Shown here: piece after piece, positions 1 through 10,300 of the stretch | How positions within the stretch are numbered: the first letter of the stretch is position 1 | How the letters are laid out: each line of letters opens with the position of its first letter | Origin: an uncultured Bacteroidales bacterium | GTDB lineage: Bacteria > Bacteroidota > Bacteroidia > Bacteroidales > Muribaculaceae | Length of the DNA: 40,609 nucleotides | Assembly: GCA_902776955.1 (NCBI GenBank) | Contig: CACYSG010000054.1 | Location: 1 to 40,609, forward strand | Direction of reading: 5' to 3' | Position numbers and translations under genes: made by a program | The notes under the pieces: model-generated | Told to the model about the DNA's origin: nothing | Database searches by the model: none | What the model saw: the letters and a program-made list of their open reading frames with translations, nothing else

Positions 1-51
1 CCGTGGTGATGCTGACTCTCTCGCTACGCTCGTTCGCCAGCATTACCACGG
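1..51. repeat. Strong hairpin at the left edge of the window
   Basis: Bases 1-14 and 38-51 are inverted repeats of each other over 14 positions with one mismatch, which would be a G-U pair in RNA. The 23-base loop is pyrimidine- and CG-rich. It abuts the 57-bp tandem repeat that follows. It could be a terminator stem of a gene lying to the left, or part of a dispersed repeat; no T-run follows, so a simple intrinsic terminator is not supported. Confidence 0.6.
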
Positions 52-192
52 GTTACTCAAATGGCCGCCCTTCGGGCGTCTACCTCGCCCATTCCTGCCT
101 CCACGCGGGCTGCCCGGATGACCGTCCTTCGGGCGTCTACCTCGCCCATTCCTGCCTACACACGGGCTACCCAAATGGCCGTCCTTCGGGCG
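50..192. repeat. 57-bp tandem repeat, about 2.5 copies, each with a TTCG hairpin
   Basis: Copies begin at 50, 107 and 164, exactly 57 bp apart; the third breaks off after about 29 bp. Each copy carries a short stem closed by a C(TTCG)G loop (around 67-75, 124-132 and 181-189), a very stable tetraloop in RNA. The unit is a multiple of 3, so both strands show open frames with 19-residue repeats, but these have low-complexity composition, no recognisable family and no convincing start, and I do not call them genes. The rest of 193-500 shows no gene that I can support. Confidence 0.75.
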
Positions 193-484
193 TTTTGCCT
201 TCATTTCATATTGAGAATTATCGCGGAATCTCAACTTGTTCAAGTAATTCCGCCAGCGGGTTTACCGGACACCCTATTATTAAAAAACTTTCAGGATTAA
301 CTCCTGTATTGTTCCTGAAAATAATGGCGAGGACCGGGAATATCAAAATGACATAAAAATCACGCTATTGTGTGTGGTTTGAACGTGGTGGTAGTTTGAG
401 GATTTAACAGTAATTAGGTCATAATAGCGACAAGCCGTCAAGCCGAAAATCATAAATTCTAAAAAATTATTACCAAAAAACTTT

Positions 485-512
485 TTTGAATGAAAAATTG
501 TCATTACCTTTG
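485..512 (+). promoter_or_regulatory. Probable promoter of the C10 peptidase gene
   Basis: TACCTTTG at 505-512 matches the Bacteroidetes -7 element TAnnTTTG exactly. A TTTG at 485-488 lies only 16 nt upstream, shorter than the usual 19-21, so the -33 element is weak. The transcript would have a leader of about 70 nt before the ATG at 588. Confidence 0.5.
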
Positions 513-587
513 GCCCGTGGTTATATATACAACATGGCATTACTACCTAAATAAATATAACAACATGTCATTTTAATCTTAAGGCTT

Positions 588-3500
588 ATGAAGAAATTTT
601 TATTTTTCCTGACTGCCGCAATGCTGGCAATGTCGTCATTGGCTGCTCCTGTTGACCAGGCAACAGCTACAAGAAAAGCAAGTAGTTTTTTAACTAATCA
701 GCTTTATGCTGGTAAGGTGATGTCTCCTGCAGCAATCACTCCTGTGCTGCTCAAGGTCGAAATCGGCGACATCAAGCGTTACCAGCCCGTGTATTACATC
801 TTTAATACCTCCACCACCTTCCTGGTAGTTGCCGGCGATGACCGCGCCGACGAGATTCTGATGGTTGGTGACCGTCCCTTGAAGGACGTGAACAACCTGC
901 CGCTGGGCATGAAGGACATGCTCGGGCAGTACAAGGATCAGATCATGTACCTCCAGGAGCACCCGGCCGAGAGGCCCAGCTCGGTGGCCGATCCCAGCAG
1001 TAACGTGCTGCGCGCCGGAACCTACGGCCCGCTGCTGACCTGCAACTGGGACCAGGAAGCACCTTATTATAATCAATGTAAGTTCGGTAGCTACCAGTGC
1101 TTGACGGGCTGCCCGGCCACGTCGGCATCGATGGTGTTCTACTTCTGGAAGTACCCGACGGCTGCTACTCCCGTAGTGCCCGGTTACAAGTCCACCATCA
1201 GCTACTCAAGCTATGGCTCAAAGAGCTATACCCACTCGGCACTGCCCTCAACGACGTTTGACTGGGCCAACATGCTGGACAGCTACACTGGCAGCTACAC
1301 CACCGCCCAGGGTACAGCTGTGGCCACGCTGATGCACTATGTGGGTCAGGCCGAGCGCATGGGCTACGGTACGAGCGCTGCAGGTGGTAGCGGTGTGAGT
1401 GTTGACAGTGTGTGCAACATTCGCGACGCTTTCACCTTCTTCGGCTACAACAGCAGCACCACCCGCTTTGTCAAGAAGACCAGTGCCTACAGCGGCGGTT
1501 CCACCCTGTATACCGACTCGCAGTGGGCAGCCCTGATCCAGGAGGAGATGGCCGCAGGACGTCCCATCGTCTTCTGTGCCGTTAGCTCCAACGCCGGTGG
1601 TCACGCCTTCAACGTTGACGGCTACAACAGCAGCACCAACAAGTACCACGTGAACTTCGGTTGGAGTGGTGACGGCAACGCATGGTGCTCGCTGAACTCC
1701 TTCGGCTACAGCAGCTACAACTTCAACGTATATCAGCAGATGGTAATCGGTATCCAGCCGCCCAGTGGCAGCACCGCCACTCCCACGCTGACCGTTAGCC
1801 CCACCTCGCTGTCGTTCAGCACCACCGCTGGCCAGACCGTAAGCAAGACCTTCACCGTTACCGGTAGCAACCTCACCGGCAGCGTGACCCTGTCTAAGAC
1901 CGATGCCAACGGTGCTTACACCATTTCGCCCACTACCATCAGCGCCAGCGCTGCCGCCAGTGGTGCCACCGTTACGGTGACCTACAATCCCACGGCAGCC
2001 GGTACCCACACGGGCAGCATCGCTATCGCTAGCAGCGGAGCCACCAGCAAGACCGTTTCGTTGAGCGGTACCGCAACCGCCGCTGCGCTCACGACCTACA
2101 CGCCCGTGATGAGTGCCGCCAACAGCAACTACATCACCAGCTCGAGCTTCCGCGCCGACTGGACCGACCAGACGTCTAGCGCCAACGTATCGAGTTACAC
2201 CCTGCAGGTGAACAGCCAGGGCAGCTCGACCCCGACCCAGACGACCCTGCTGGGCACCATCAACGGTAGCAGCTACACTGGCAGCTACAAGACCATCACG
2301 CTCACCTCGCCGTGGGGCGGCACCAACGTCAAGGGCGGTAACAACGCCGTTTACACATCTGGATCGTCCGGTAAGATTACCTTTACCATTCCTTCGGGTT
2401 ACAGCAGCAATACCACCTTCAGCGTGAAGATTACCACTGTGAGCGGCACCTATGGCTCGGGTAACATCACCGTGAAGTCCACCCAGACCTCGGCTGTGGG
2501 CCACACCTTCGCCAAGGGTGAGACCTACACTTGGACTGTGACCGGCAAGACTGGCGATGTCATCACCATCTATTCGACCGACAGCAGCTACTCGCCTGAC
2601 ATGTCGCTGATTCAGGTATATGCCGGCAACATCACGCTCAACGCCAGCGAGACCGGCGACGCCAACTCTCGCACCATCACCGGCATCACCAACAAGTACT
2701 ACACCGTCAGCAACCTGACCGCCGGCGCCACCTATACTTATAAGGTGAAGGCCATCTACACCGATGGTACCTCGAGCGACTGGAGTAACGAGCAGAGCGT
2801 AACCCTCAACGAGGATTCGCCCGCAGCAACTCCCACGCTGACCGTAACTCCCACCAGCCTGAACATGAGCGCCAAGGTTGACGGCACCGCAACCGCCACC
2901 TTCAAGGTAACGGGTGCCGACCTGACCGGCAACGTAACGCTCAGCCTGAGCGGTGCCAGCGTCTTCACCCTCTCGACCTCGAGCATCACCGCTGCCAATG
3001 CCGCTAACGGTGTGAACGTGACCGTGACCTACAAGCCCACCGCCTATGGCACGCAGACCGCTACCGTCACCGTGGCCAGCTCGGGCGCAACGAGCAAGAC
3101 CGTTTCGATCACCGGTAACGCAACGCTCGACAAGGCTAATCCTGTGCTGAGTGCTCCCACCGTTGTTTCCAGCACCAGCTTCACCGCTAACTGGAGCCAC
3201 GATGTATCGTCATCGTCGGTATCGAGCTACTCACTGTATGGCACGCTGACCGCACAGCCCGAGGGTGGCGACGAGCCTTCAAGCACCCTGCTGGGCGCCC
3301 TGGATGGCAGCAACTACACCGGCAGCTACGCCAGCATCACGCTCACCTCGCCGTGGGGCGGCAGCAACGTCAAGGCAGGTAACGGTGCCATCTACACCAA
3401 GAATTCGTCCTCATGGTGGTCCACGAGCTATGGTAACATCACCTTCACTGTTCCCTCGGGTTACAGCAACGCTACCTTCACCATTCAGATTACTTCTGCC

Positions 3501-4052
3501 AACAGCAGCTATGGTAGCGGTACCATCACCGTGAAGTCGGCTAAGACTTCGGCCGTGACCTACAGCTTCAGCGCTGGTAGCACCAAGACCTGGACCGTGA
3601 CCGCAAGTGCTGGTGACAAGATCACCATCTACTCGACCGACAGCGGCTACTCGCCCGATATGGCCTACATCGCCATCTATGCAGGCACGATGAACCTCAA
3701 CGCCACCGCTACCGGTGACAACACCAACTTTGTGATCACCGACATCGACGCCAGCAGCACGGGCATCACCCTGAGCAACCTGGTTGAGGGCGGCACCTAC
3801 AGCATCTACCTCGTTGCCAACTATGTTGACGGCACCACCGGTACCAGCAACACCCAGGAGGTAACCCTCGTTACCGTGAACATGGGTAACCAGACGGCTA
3901 TCAACTCCATCGCCGCCGACAACGACGAGATCGAGTCTGTCACCTACGTCAACATGTCGGGTGTTCAGAGCAAGGAGCCGTTCGATGGCATCAACATCGT
4001 GGTAACCCGCTACAAGAGCGGCGCTGTAAAGAGCACCAAGAGACTGTTCTAA
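588..4052 (+). CDS. Secreted C10 family (streptopain-like) cysteine peptidase with Ig/FN3-like repeats
   Basis: Predicted exported cysteine protease of 1154 residues. Residues 1-20 are a signal peptide, 21-130 resemble the inhibitory Spi/pro region, and about 148-392 are the C10 catalytic domain. The nucleophile is Cys175 in a GCPAT motif and the catalytic histidine is His339 in GGHAF, followed by the YHVNFGW motif typical of SpeB relatives. Downstream are two copies of a long module: an Ig-like domain (about 398-500 and 752-850), each followed by an FN3-like domain that is interrupted by a beta-rich insert beginning with TSPWGG. The last 50 or so residues form a small beta domain ending in a basic tail, resembling type IX sorting domains. 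Family members degrade host proteins; the substrate here is unknown. The gene stands alone, with its own promoter and a strong terminator. The catalytic assignment is confident; the role of the repeats in carbohydrate or surface binding is inference. Confidence 0.9.
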   Translation: MKKFLFFLTAAMLAMSSLAAPVDQATATRKASSFLTNQLYAGKVMSPAAITPVLLKVEIGDIKRYQPVYYIFNTSTTFLVVAGDDRADEILMVGDRPLKDVNNLPLGMKDMLGQYKDQIMYLQEHPAERPSSVADPSSNVLRAGTYGPLLTCNWDQEAPYYNQCKFGSYQCLTGCPATSASMVFYFWKYPTAATPVVPGYKSTISYSSYGSKSYTHSALPSTTFDWANMLDSYTGSYTTAQGTAVATLMHYVGQAERMGYGTSAAGGSGVSVDSVCNIRDAFTFFGYNSSTTRFVKKTSAYSGGSTLYTDSQWAALIQEEMAAGRPIVFCAVSSNAGGHAFNVDGYNSSTNKYHVNFGWSGDGNAWCSLNSFGYSSYNFNVYQQMVIGIQPPSGSTATPTLTVSPTSLSFSTTAGQTVSKTFTVTGSNLTGSVTLSKTDANGAYTISPTTISASAAASGATVTVTYNPTAAGTHTGSIAIASSGATSKTVSLSGTATAAALTTYTPVMSAANSNYITSSSFRADWTDQTSSANVSSYTLQVNSQGSSTPTQTTLLGTINGSSYTGSYKTITLTSPWGGTNVKGGNNAVYTSGSSGKITFTIPSGYSSNTTFSVKITTVSGTYGSGNITVKSTQTSAVGHTFAKGETYTWTVTGKTGDVITIYSTDSSYSPDMSLIQVYAGNITLNASETGDANSRTITGITNKYYTVSNLTAGATYTYKVKAIYTDGTSSDWSNEQSVTLNEDSPAATPTLTVTPTSLNMSAKVDGTATATFKVTGADLTGNVTLSLSGASVFTLSTSSITAANAANGVNVTVTYKPTAYGTQTATVTVASSGATSKTVSITGNATLDKANPVLSAPTVVSSTSFTANWSHDVSSSSVSSYSLYGTLTAQPEGGDEPSSTLLGALDGSNYTGSYASITLTSPWGGSNVKAGNGAIYTKNSSSWWSTSYGNITFTVPSGYSNATFTIQITSANSSYGSGTITVKSAKTSAVTYSFSAGSTKTWTVTASAGDKITIYSTDSGYSPDMAYIAIYAGTMNLNATATGDNTNFVITDIDASSTGITLSNLVEGGTYSIYLVANYVDGTTGTSNTQEVTLVTVNMGNQTAINSIAADNDEIESVTYVNMSGVQSKEPFDGINIVVTRYKSGAVKSTKRLF

Positions 4053-4090
4053 CTTACCCAAGAAATTCAGAAATTAATCATCACTAATTG

Positions 4091-4123
4091 TGAGGGCGGC
4101 TCAACGGCCGCCCTCATTTTTTT
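4091..4123 (+). terminator. Intrinsic terminator after the C10 peptidase
   Basis: A perfect 10-bp GC-rich stem (4091-4100 with 4107-4116), 6-base loop, then seven T residues. It separates the peptidase gene from the tetR-led efflux operon. Confidence 0.9.
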
Positions 4124-4151
4124 CGATAGCATAGAAAAAACCAAGAAAACT

Positions 4152-4182
4152 TTTGGAGTTTTAAAAGTTTTCTGTAATTTTG
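4152..4182 (+). promoter_or_regulatory. Promoter of the tetR-RND efflux operon
   Basis: TTTG at 4152-4155, a 19-nt spacer and TAATTTTG at 4175-4182 match the Bacteroidetes sigma-ABfr promoter. The start codon of the TetR gene is 37 nt beyond the -7 box. No clear palindromic operator is visible around it. Confidence 0.75.
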
Positions 4183-4218
4183 CACCCCAAAATATCAATG
4201 TATTAACAAACCATCATA

Positions 4219-4839
4219 ATGGATACGAGAGAACGTGTTATTAGTGAGGGCAGTAAGCTGCTGATGAGCGTCGGGCCCTCCTCGATGACGATGGATGACG
4301 TGGCACGTGCCTGCGGCATCTCCAAGCGAACCCTTTATGAGACATTCCCCGACAAACGCACCCTGATAGGGGAGTGCATGCATCGTCATCACGAAATCAA
4401 GAACGCCGCGGTCAAGGAGATCTTTGACACGGCGAGCAACTGCTTTGAAGCAATGTACCGCGTGTACCAGCGCGCCCGCGAGATGTACAAGAGCACCTCG
4501 GTGGTTTTCATCAACGACATCAAGCGCCTGTACCCCGACATCTTTGAGAAACACATGGAGAACGAGAAAGTCACCATTGACGGCCTTGCCAATGTATTGC
4601 GCAAAGCCCAGGACGAGGGGCTGGTCATCAAGCGCATCAACCCCGAGATTGCCGCCTACTTGTTCTTACTGTCGATGCGGGAGTTGAACGAGAGAGCCAA
4701 CAATAACAAATATGGTTTTAAGGACACCGACCTCTTTGACCATGTTTTTGTGAGCTTCCTGCGCGGCGTGGCCACCATCAAGGGCATCGAGATGATTGAA
4801 TATCTCGAAAACCAACAACAGCAACAGGAAAAACAATAA
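4219..4839 (+). CDS. TetR/AcrR family transcriptional regulator
   Basis: A 206-residue DNA-binding repressor of the usual TetR length. Residues about 5-50 form the N-terminal helix-turn-helix domain, with the typical stretch around MTMDDVARACGISKRTLYETF; the remainder is an all-helical ligand-binding and dimer domain. The C terminus ends in a glutamine-rich tail. It is the first gene of an operon that continues 14 nt later with a TolC-like gene, so it most likely represses its own operon and is released by a pump substrate. That logic is known for AcrR/TtgR-type systems and is inferred here; the ligand is unknown. Confidence 0.9.
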   Translation: MDTRERVISEGSKLLMSVGPSSMTMDDVARACGISKRTLYETFPDKRTLIGECMHRHHEIKNAAVKEIFDTASNCFEAMYRVYQRAREMYKSTSVVFINDIKRLYPDIFEKHMENEKVTIDGLANVLRKAQDEGLVIKRINPEIAAYLFLLSMRELNERANNNKYGFKDTDLFDHVFVSFLRGVATIKGIEMIEYLENQQQQQEKQ

Positions 4840-4853
4840 AACCAAATAATACA

Positions 4854-6191
4854 ATGTTCAACAAAAAGTTCTTCTACATTATTTTATGTATGTTACTCGG
4901 CGGCGCTGTGAATGCCAACGCTCAGCTCAAGCTGTCGCTTGACGAGTGCATCCGCATCGCCCTGAACGAGAATCCCACCATCAAGGTGCAGGAGATGGAA
5001 ATCACCCGTGTGGACTACAGCCTCAAGGAGACCCTGGGCAAGTTGTTCCCCACGATTAACCTGGCGGGCCAGTACCAGCGCAACCTGTCGTTGCAGACGA
5101 TGTACATGGACACCGAGGCTGGCACCATGGCCATCAAGATGGGTAGTGACAACACCCATTCAGCGGGTTTCCAGGCACAAATCCCCCTGGTAGTGCCCCA
5201 GTTGTGGAAATCCATCAAATTGAACGAAAACCAGATTCTGCAGAATGTGGAGAAAGCTCGTGCCAACAAACTGTCGCTGGTTAACCAGGTTGAGAAGGCC
5301 TATTACGCGTTGTTGCTCGCTCAGGACAGCAAGCGTGTCATCGAGGAGAACCACGCCACGGCCAAGCTCAATGCCGACATCTTCCAGAAGAAATATGAAC
5401 TGGGTGCAGCCTCGGAGTATGACGTGCTGCGCGCCAACGTCGCTGTGACCAACCTCGAGCCCTCTATTCTCGAGGCCGAGAACTCCATCAACGCCCTCAT
5501 GCTCCAGCTCAAGGTGCTCATGGGCATGGACGTGCGCACCGAGATTGCCCCCAGCCAGGAATTGGACGATTTCCGCGGCGAGATGTATGCCCGCGCGCTA
5601 AACAACAGCCTGGGCGCCGACACCACGCTCGCCAACAACACGAGCCTCAAGTCGCTTGACCTGCAGACCGACTACCTGAAGAAGGCTATCGACGTGCAGA
5701 AGATGGCCTGGTATCCTACCTTGAACGGTAGCGCCAGCGTGATGTGGCACTCGATGAACAACGGCAGCCCCTTCACCGGCCTGCGCTGGAGCCGCGCTTC
5801 TAACGTCGGCCTGACGCTCGCCTTCCCCATCTTCCAGGGCGGCCAGCGCTATTACAAGCAGAAGCAGGCCCAGATCGCTTATGATGAGATGAAGTGGCAG
5901 CGCGAGAACCTGGAGCGCAGCTTGCACATGCAGGTGGCTACCCAGAACAATGCCATCGCCAAGAGCCTCAAGCAGATCGAGAGCAACGAGGCCGGCGTGA
6001 CGATGGCCGAGAAAGCCAACGACATCATGCAACAGAGTTTCAAGATCGGTGCCGCCTCATTTATCCAGCTGCGCGACACCGAGGATGCCCTCATGGCCGC
6101 GCGTCTGGCCTACTACCAGGCCATCTACAACTACCTGGTAGCCGAGAGCGACCTCGAGTATGTCCTGGGCAACACCCACTACGTGAGATAA
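4854..6191 (+). CDS. TolC family outer membrane efflux protein
   Basis: A 445-residue outer-membrane channel subunit for the RND pump encoded downstream. Residues 1-23 are a signal peptide with a likely cleavage after ANA. The rest has the duplicated TolC helical layout, starting with LSLDECIRIALNENPTIK and containing a long coiled-coil region and the second repeat near residues 270-430. It would form a trimer that spans the outer membrane and docks with the periplasmic adaptor. The gene lies 14 nt after tetR and 61 nt before the adaptor, in the same operon. No export substrate can be read from the sequence. Confidence 0.92.
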   Translation: MFNKKFFYIILCMLLGGAVNANAQLKLSLDECIRIALNENPTIKVQEMEITRVDYSLKETLGKLFPTINLAGQYQRNLSLQTMYMDTEAGTMAIKMGSDNTHSAGFQAQIPLVVPQLWKSIKLNENQILQNVEKARANKLSLVNQVEKAYYALLLAQDSKRVIEENHATAKLNADIFQKKYELGAASEYDVLRANVAVTNLEPSILEAENSINALMLQLKVLMGMDVRTEIAPSQELDDFRGEMYARALNNSLGADTTLANNTSLKSLDLQTDYLKKAIDVQKMAWYPTLNGSASVMWHSMNNGSPFTGLRWSRASNVGLTLAFPIFQGGQRYYKQKQAQIAYDEMKWQRENLERSLHMQVATQNNAIAKSLKQIESNEAGVTMAEKANDIMQQSFKIGAASFIQLRDTEDALMAARLAYYQAIYNYLVAESDLEYVLGNTHYVR

Positions 6192-6252
6192 TGTAATGAT
6201 AGGCTCTATCAATAATCAGGAATAAAAAAACAACAAGATAAATAACTGAAAA

Positions 6253-7266
6253 ATGAAGACAAAGAAATTTTTACCGATTGCATTGCTCGTCCTGGCACTG
6301 GCATCATGTACCAGCAAAGATGAGAAAAAGCCGACCGAAATGAAGGAGGAACTGCCCATCGTCGAGGTGGTGACCATCGGCCAAGAGGCTGTGAATCAGA
6401 CCAGCGAGTACACGGGTACTGTCGAGGCCTTCAAGACCAACAACATCTCGTCGAACAGCGGTGCGCGCATCAAGCGCATCCTCGTTGACGTGGGCTCACG
6501 CGTGGCGCGTGGCCAGCGACTGGTCATCCTTGACGACGTGAACATCGCCCAGCAGCAGATTTCCCTCGCCAACCTGAAACGTGAACTGGACCGTGCCCGC
6601 GAGCTGGTGAAAATCGGCGGCGGCACGCAGCAGGCTGTGGACCAGCTGCAGGCACAGTACGATGCCACCGCACGCGCCATCCGCACCATGCAGGAGAACA
6701 CCGTGCTCACCTCGCCCGTGAGCGGCGTGGTGACGGCCAAGAACTATGACGCCGGTGACCTGCCCGCAGGACTTCCCGTGCTGACCATCGAGCAGCAGAA
6801 TCCCCTCAAGGTGATCGTTAACGTCAACGAGACCGAGTATCCCAAGGTGAGACGCGGCATGCCCGTGACCGTGAAGTTTGACACTTACGGTGACGAGGCT
6901 TTCCAGGGACAGGTTTACCTGATTCATCCCACCGTTGACGCCACCAGCCGCACCTTCCAGGTCGAGGTGGCCATCACCAACCGCAGTGACAAGGTTCGCA
7001 CCGGCATGTTCGCCCGTGTCAACTTCAATTACGGCACCACCACCAGCGTCGTCGTTCCCGACCGCGCTGTGCAGAAGCAGGTGGGCTCTGGCGTGCGCTA
7101 CGTCTGGGTTTACCAGGGTGGTGAGGTCGAGCTGCGTGAGGTCGAGTTGGGCCAGCGCCTGGAGGACCGCTACGAGATCAAGGGCGGTATCGTTCCCGGT
7201 GCCCAAGTCGTGATTGCCGGTGCGTCGCGCCTGCACGATGGTGCCAAAGTTCAACTCAAGAAGTAA
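6253..7266 (+). CDS. RND efflux periplasmic adaptor (membrane fusion protein), lipoprotein
   Basis: A 337-residue AcrA/MexA-type adaptor linking the inner-membrane pump to the TolC-like channel. A lipobox (LASC, Cys19) indicates lipid anchoring to the inner membrane on the periplasmic side. Two halves of a lipoyl-like domain flank a short helical hairpin (about residues 95-135), followed by a beta-barrel domain (about 180-260) and a membrane-proximal domain. The hairpin is short for the family. Its place between the tolC and pump genes fits its role. Confidence 0.92.
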   Translation: MKTKKFLPIALLVLALASCTSKDEKKPTEMKEELPIVEVVTIGQEAVNQTSEYTGTVEAFKTNNISSNSGARIKRILVDVGSRVARGQRLVILDDVNIAQQQISLANLKRELDRARELVKIGGGTQQAVDQLQAQYDATARAIRTMQENTVLTSPVSGVVTAKNYDAGDLPAGLPVLTIEQQNPLKVIVNVNETEYPKVRRGMPVTVKFDTYGDEAFQGQVYLIHPTVDATSRTFQVEVAITNRSDKVRTGMFARVNFNYGTTTSVVVPDRAVQKQVGSGVRYVWVYQGGEVELREVELGQRLEDRYEIKGGIVPGAQVVIAGASRLHDGAKVQLKK

Positions 7267-7301
7267 AAATTCAAGGTTCGCCATCAGTTGCGAATCTTGA
7301 G

Positions 7302-7336
7302 GTTTAGAGTTTAGTGTTAAAAGTTTAGAGAGACTA
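7302..7336. repeat. Degenerate heptad tandem repeat between adaptor and pump genes
   Basis: Five consecutive 7-bp units related to GTTTAGA run from 7302 to 7336 in the 88-nt gap. They resemble, on the other strand, the CTAA-containing heptads at 10532-10555 and 21785-21847. The run lies inside an operon and just upstream of the pump start codon. Confidence 0.6.
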
Positions 7337-7354
7337 GACATATAGCATTCAATT

Positions 7355-10300
7355 ATGAGTTTATATTCCAGTTCAGTAAAACGACCGGTGACCACAATCC
7401 TGATTTTTGTGGCACTGATTGTACTGGGTCTGTTCTCGCTGCGGAGCCTTCCCATCGACCTGTTCCCCGACGTGGAGACCAACACCATCATGGTGATGAC
7501 GAGCTACGCGGGTACCAGCGCGTCGGATATCGAGCAGAACGTGACCCGTCCGCTTGAGAATGCCCTCAACTCGGTAGAGCACCTCAAGCACATCACCTCG
7601 AACAGCCGCGAGAATATCTCGATTGTTACCCTGGAGTTTGAGTACGGCTACGACATTGAATCGTTGACCAATGATGTGCGTGACAAACTTGACATGGTGT
7701 CGAGCATGCTGCCCGACGATGCCAACACGCCCATCATCTTCAAGTTCAGCAGCGACATGATCCCCATCGTGCTGCTGTCGGTCCAGGCCGGACAAAGTAT
7801 GCCGGGACTGTATAAGATCCTCGACGAGAACGTGGCCAACCCGTTGGCGCGTGTCGATGGTGTGGGTTCGGTGTCCATCGCCGGTGCCCCCAAGCGTGAG
7901 GTTCACGTCTATCTTGACCCCTTGCGCATGGAGGCCTACAACCTGAGCGTTGAGACCGTTGCCGCCCTCATCGGTGCCGAGAACCGCAATATCCCCGGTG
8001 GTACGTTCGATATCGGTAACGAGACCTACCCCCTGCGCGTGCAGGGCGAGTTCAGCGACCCGATGCAGATGGGCGCTATGGTCGTGGGCATGTCCCCGAC
8101 GGGTGGCGTTGTCCACCTGCGTGACGTGGCCCGCATCGACGACTCGCTCGAGGAGCGTGCCCAGGAGAGCTTCAACAATGGCAACAAGGGTGCGATGATT
8201 ATCGTGCAGAAGCAGTCTGGTGCCAACTCGGTGGAGATTTCTGATAAGATTGCCAAGGAGTTGCCCAAGATTCAGAAGAACCTGCCCAGCGACATCAAGT
8301 TGGGTTATATCGTCGATACGAGCGACAACATCCGCAGCACCATCGCCTCGCTGGTCGAGACCGTGCTCTTCGCCCTGTTGTTCGTGGGTATCGTGGTATT
8401 TGTGTTCCTGGGACGCTGGCGTGCTACCGTCATCGTGCTGGTGACCATCCCCATCTCGTTGATTGCCTCGTTCATCTACCTGTATGTGACGGGTAACTCG
8501 CTGAACATTGTATCCTTGTCGGCATTGTCCATTGCCATCGGTATGGTGGTCGATGATGCCATTGTGGTGCTCGAGAACGTCACGACACACATCGAGCGTG
8601 GCTCGGCACCCATGCAGGCCGCCGTCAACGGTACCAACGAGGTGGCGCTGTCGGTAATGGCATCTACCTTGACCCTGATTGCCGTGTTCTTCCCGCTGAC
8701 GCTCGTCAAGGGTATGACTGGTGTGCTGTTCAAGCAGCTGGGTTGGATGGTGACTATCATGATGGTGCTCTCACTCATCTGCGCCTTGATGCTGACGCCC
8801 ATGCTGTGTAGCCGTCTGTTGCGCCTCAATGTGGGTGACACCAAGATTTTCCAGAAGGTTTATGGTCCCATCCTCAAGGTGCTCAACAAGATTGACGACT
8901 TCTATGCCAAGGTGCTTGACAAGTGCGTCGCTCACCGCTGGATTACCGCGGCAACGGCATTGGGCATCTTTGTGTTCTCCATCTTCCTGATGAAGTTTGT
9001 CGGCACCGAGTTCTTCCCGACCAACGATAACGGTCGTCTGGGTGTCACGCTGGAATTGCCCATCGGCTCCCGCGTTGACCTGGCCAAGGACGTCAGCCAG
9101 CGCATCTACAAGGAGTGGACCCAGAAGTATCCCGAAATCCAGTCCTTCAACTACACCGTGGGTCAGGCCAGCAGCGACAACACCTTTGCCTCGATGCAGA
9201 GCAATGGTAGCCACATCATCTCGATGAACATCATGCTCAACAAGGCCAACGAGCGCAAACGCGGCATCGTCGAGATTGCCGGTATGATGCGTGAAGACCT
9301 CAAGCATTATCCCGAGTTGAAGAGATCCCTCGTTAACGTCGGTGGTGGTCGTGGTGGCGGCATGAGCGGCCAGAACATGCTCAGCTACGAGATTTATGGC
9401 TATGACTTCACCAAGACCGATAGTGTGGCCCAGCGCCTGAAACGCATTCTCGAGAAGGTGCCTGGTGCCGCCGATATTAATATCAGCCGCAGTGACTATC
9501 AGCCCGAGTACCATGTGGACTTCGACCGCGAGAAACTCGCCCTGTACGGCCTGAACCTGAGCACTGCCGCCACTGCCCTGCGCAACCGCATCAACGGTAC
9601 GACGGCAAGCTACTTCCGTGAGGACGGTATGGAGTATGACATCAAGGTGATGTATGACCCCGAACACCGCCGCAGCATCAGCGATATCGAGAACATCATG
9701 CTCTATAACGCGATGGGCACGGGCGTCCGCCTCAAGGAGGTGGGCACCGTCACCGAGCAGTTCTACCCGCCCACCATCGAGCGTAAGGACCGCGAGCGCA
9801 TCATCACCGTTTCGACCGTAGTTCAAGACCGAGCCATGAGTGAGGTCATTGCCGACGCACAGCCCCTCATCGACAAGATGGAAAAGCCTGCCGACGTGAT
9901 GATCCAGCTGAGTGGTAGCTATGAGGACCAGCAAGACTCGTTCAGCGACCTTGCCGTCTTGGGTCTGCTGATTATCCTGCTCGTTTACATCGTGATGGCC
10001 AGCCAGTTTGAGTCGTTCACCTATCCCGGCATCATCATGACCTCGATTCTGTTCGCTTTCTCCGGTATCGTGCTCATCCTGCTGTTGACGCGCACCAACC
10101 TGAACATCATGTCGATGATTGGTGGTATCATGCTGATTGGTATTGTGGTGAAGAACGGTATTGTGCTCATCGACTACATCAACCTGAACCGCGAACGCGG
10201 CATGAGCATCCGCCGTGCCGTTATTAACGGTGGCCACTCGCGTCTGCGTCCCGTGCTCATGACCTCAATGACCACCATCCTGGGTATGGTGCCCATGGCC

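Noticed and set aside
50-192. CRISPR array
   Set aside because: The units are directly adjacent 57-bp copies with no unique spacers, and no cas genes are nearby.
43-243. Small open frames on both strands of the 57-bp repeat
   Set aside because: They arise because the unit is a multiple of three without stops; low-complexity residues and no family.
1248-3200. 650-residue open frame on the minus strand across the C10 peptidase gene
   Set aside because: It is antisense to a well-supported gene. Its glycine-, valine- and alanine-rich composition reflects the codon pattern of the repeats, and no family or start site supports it.
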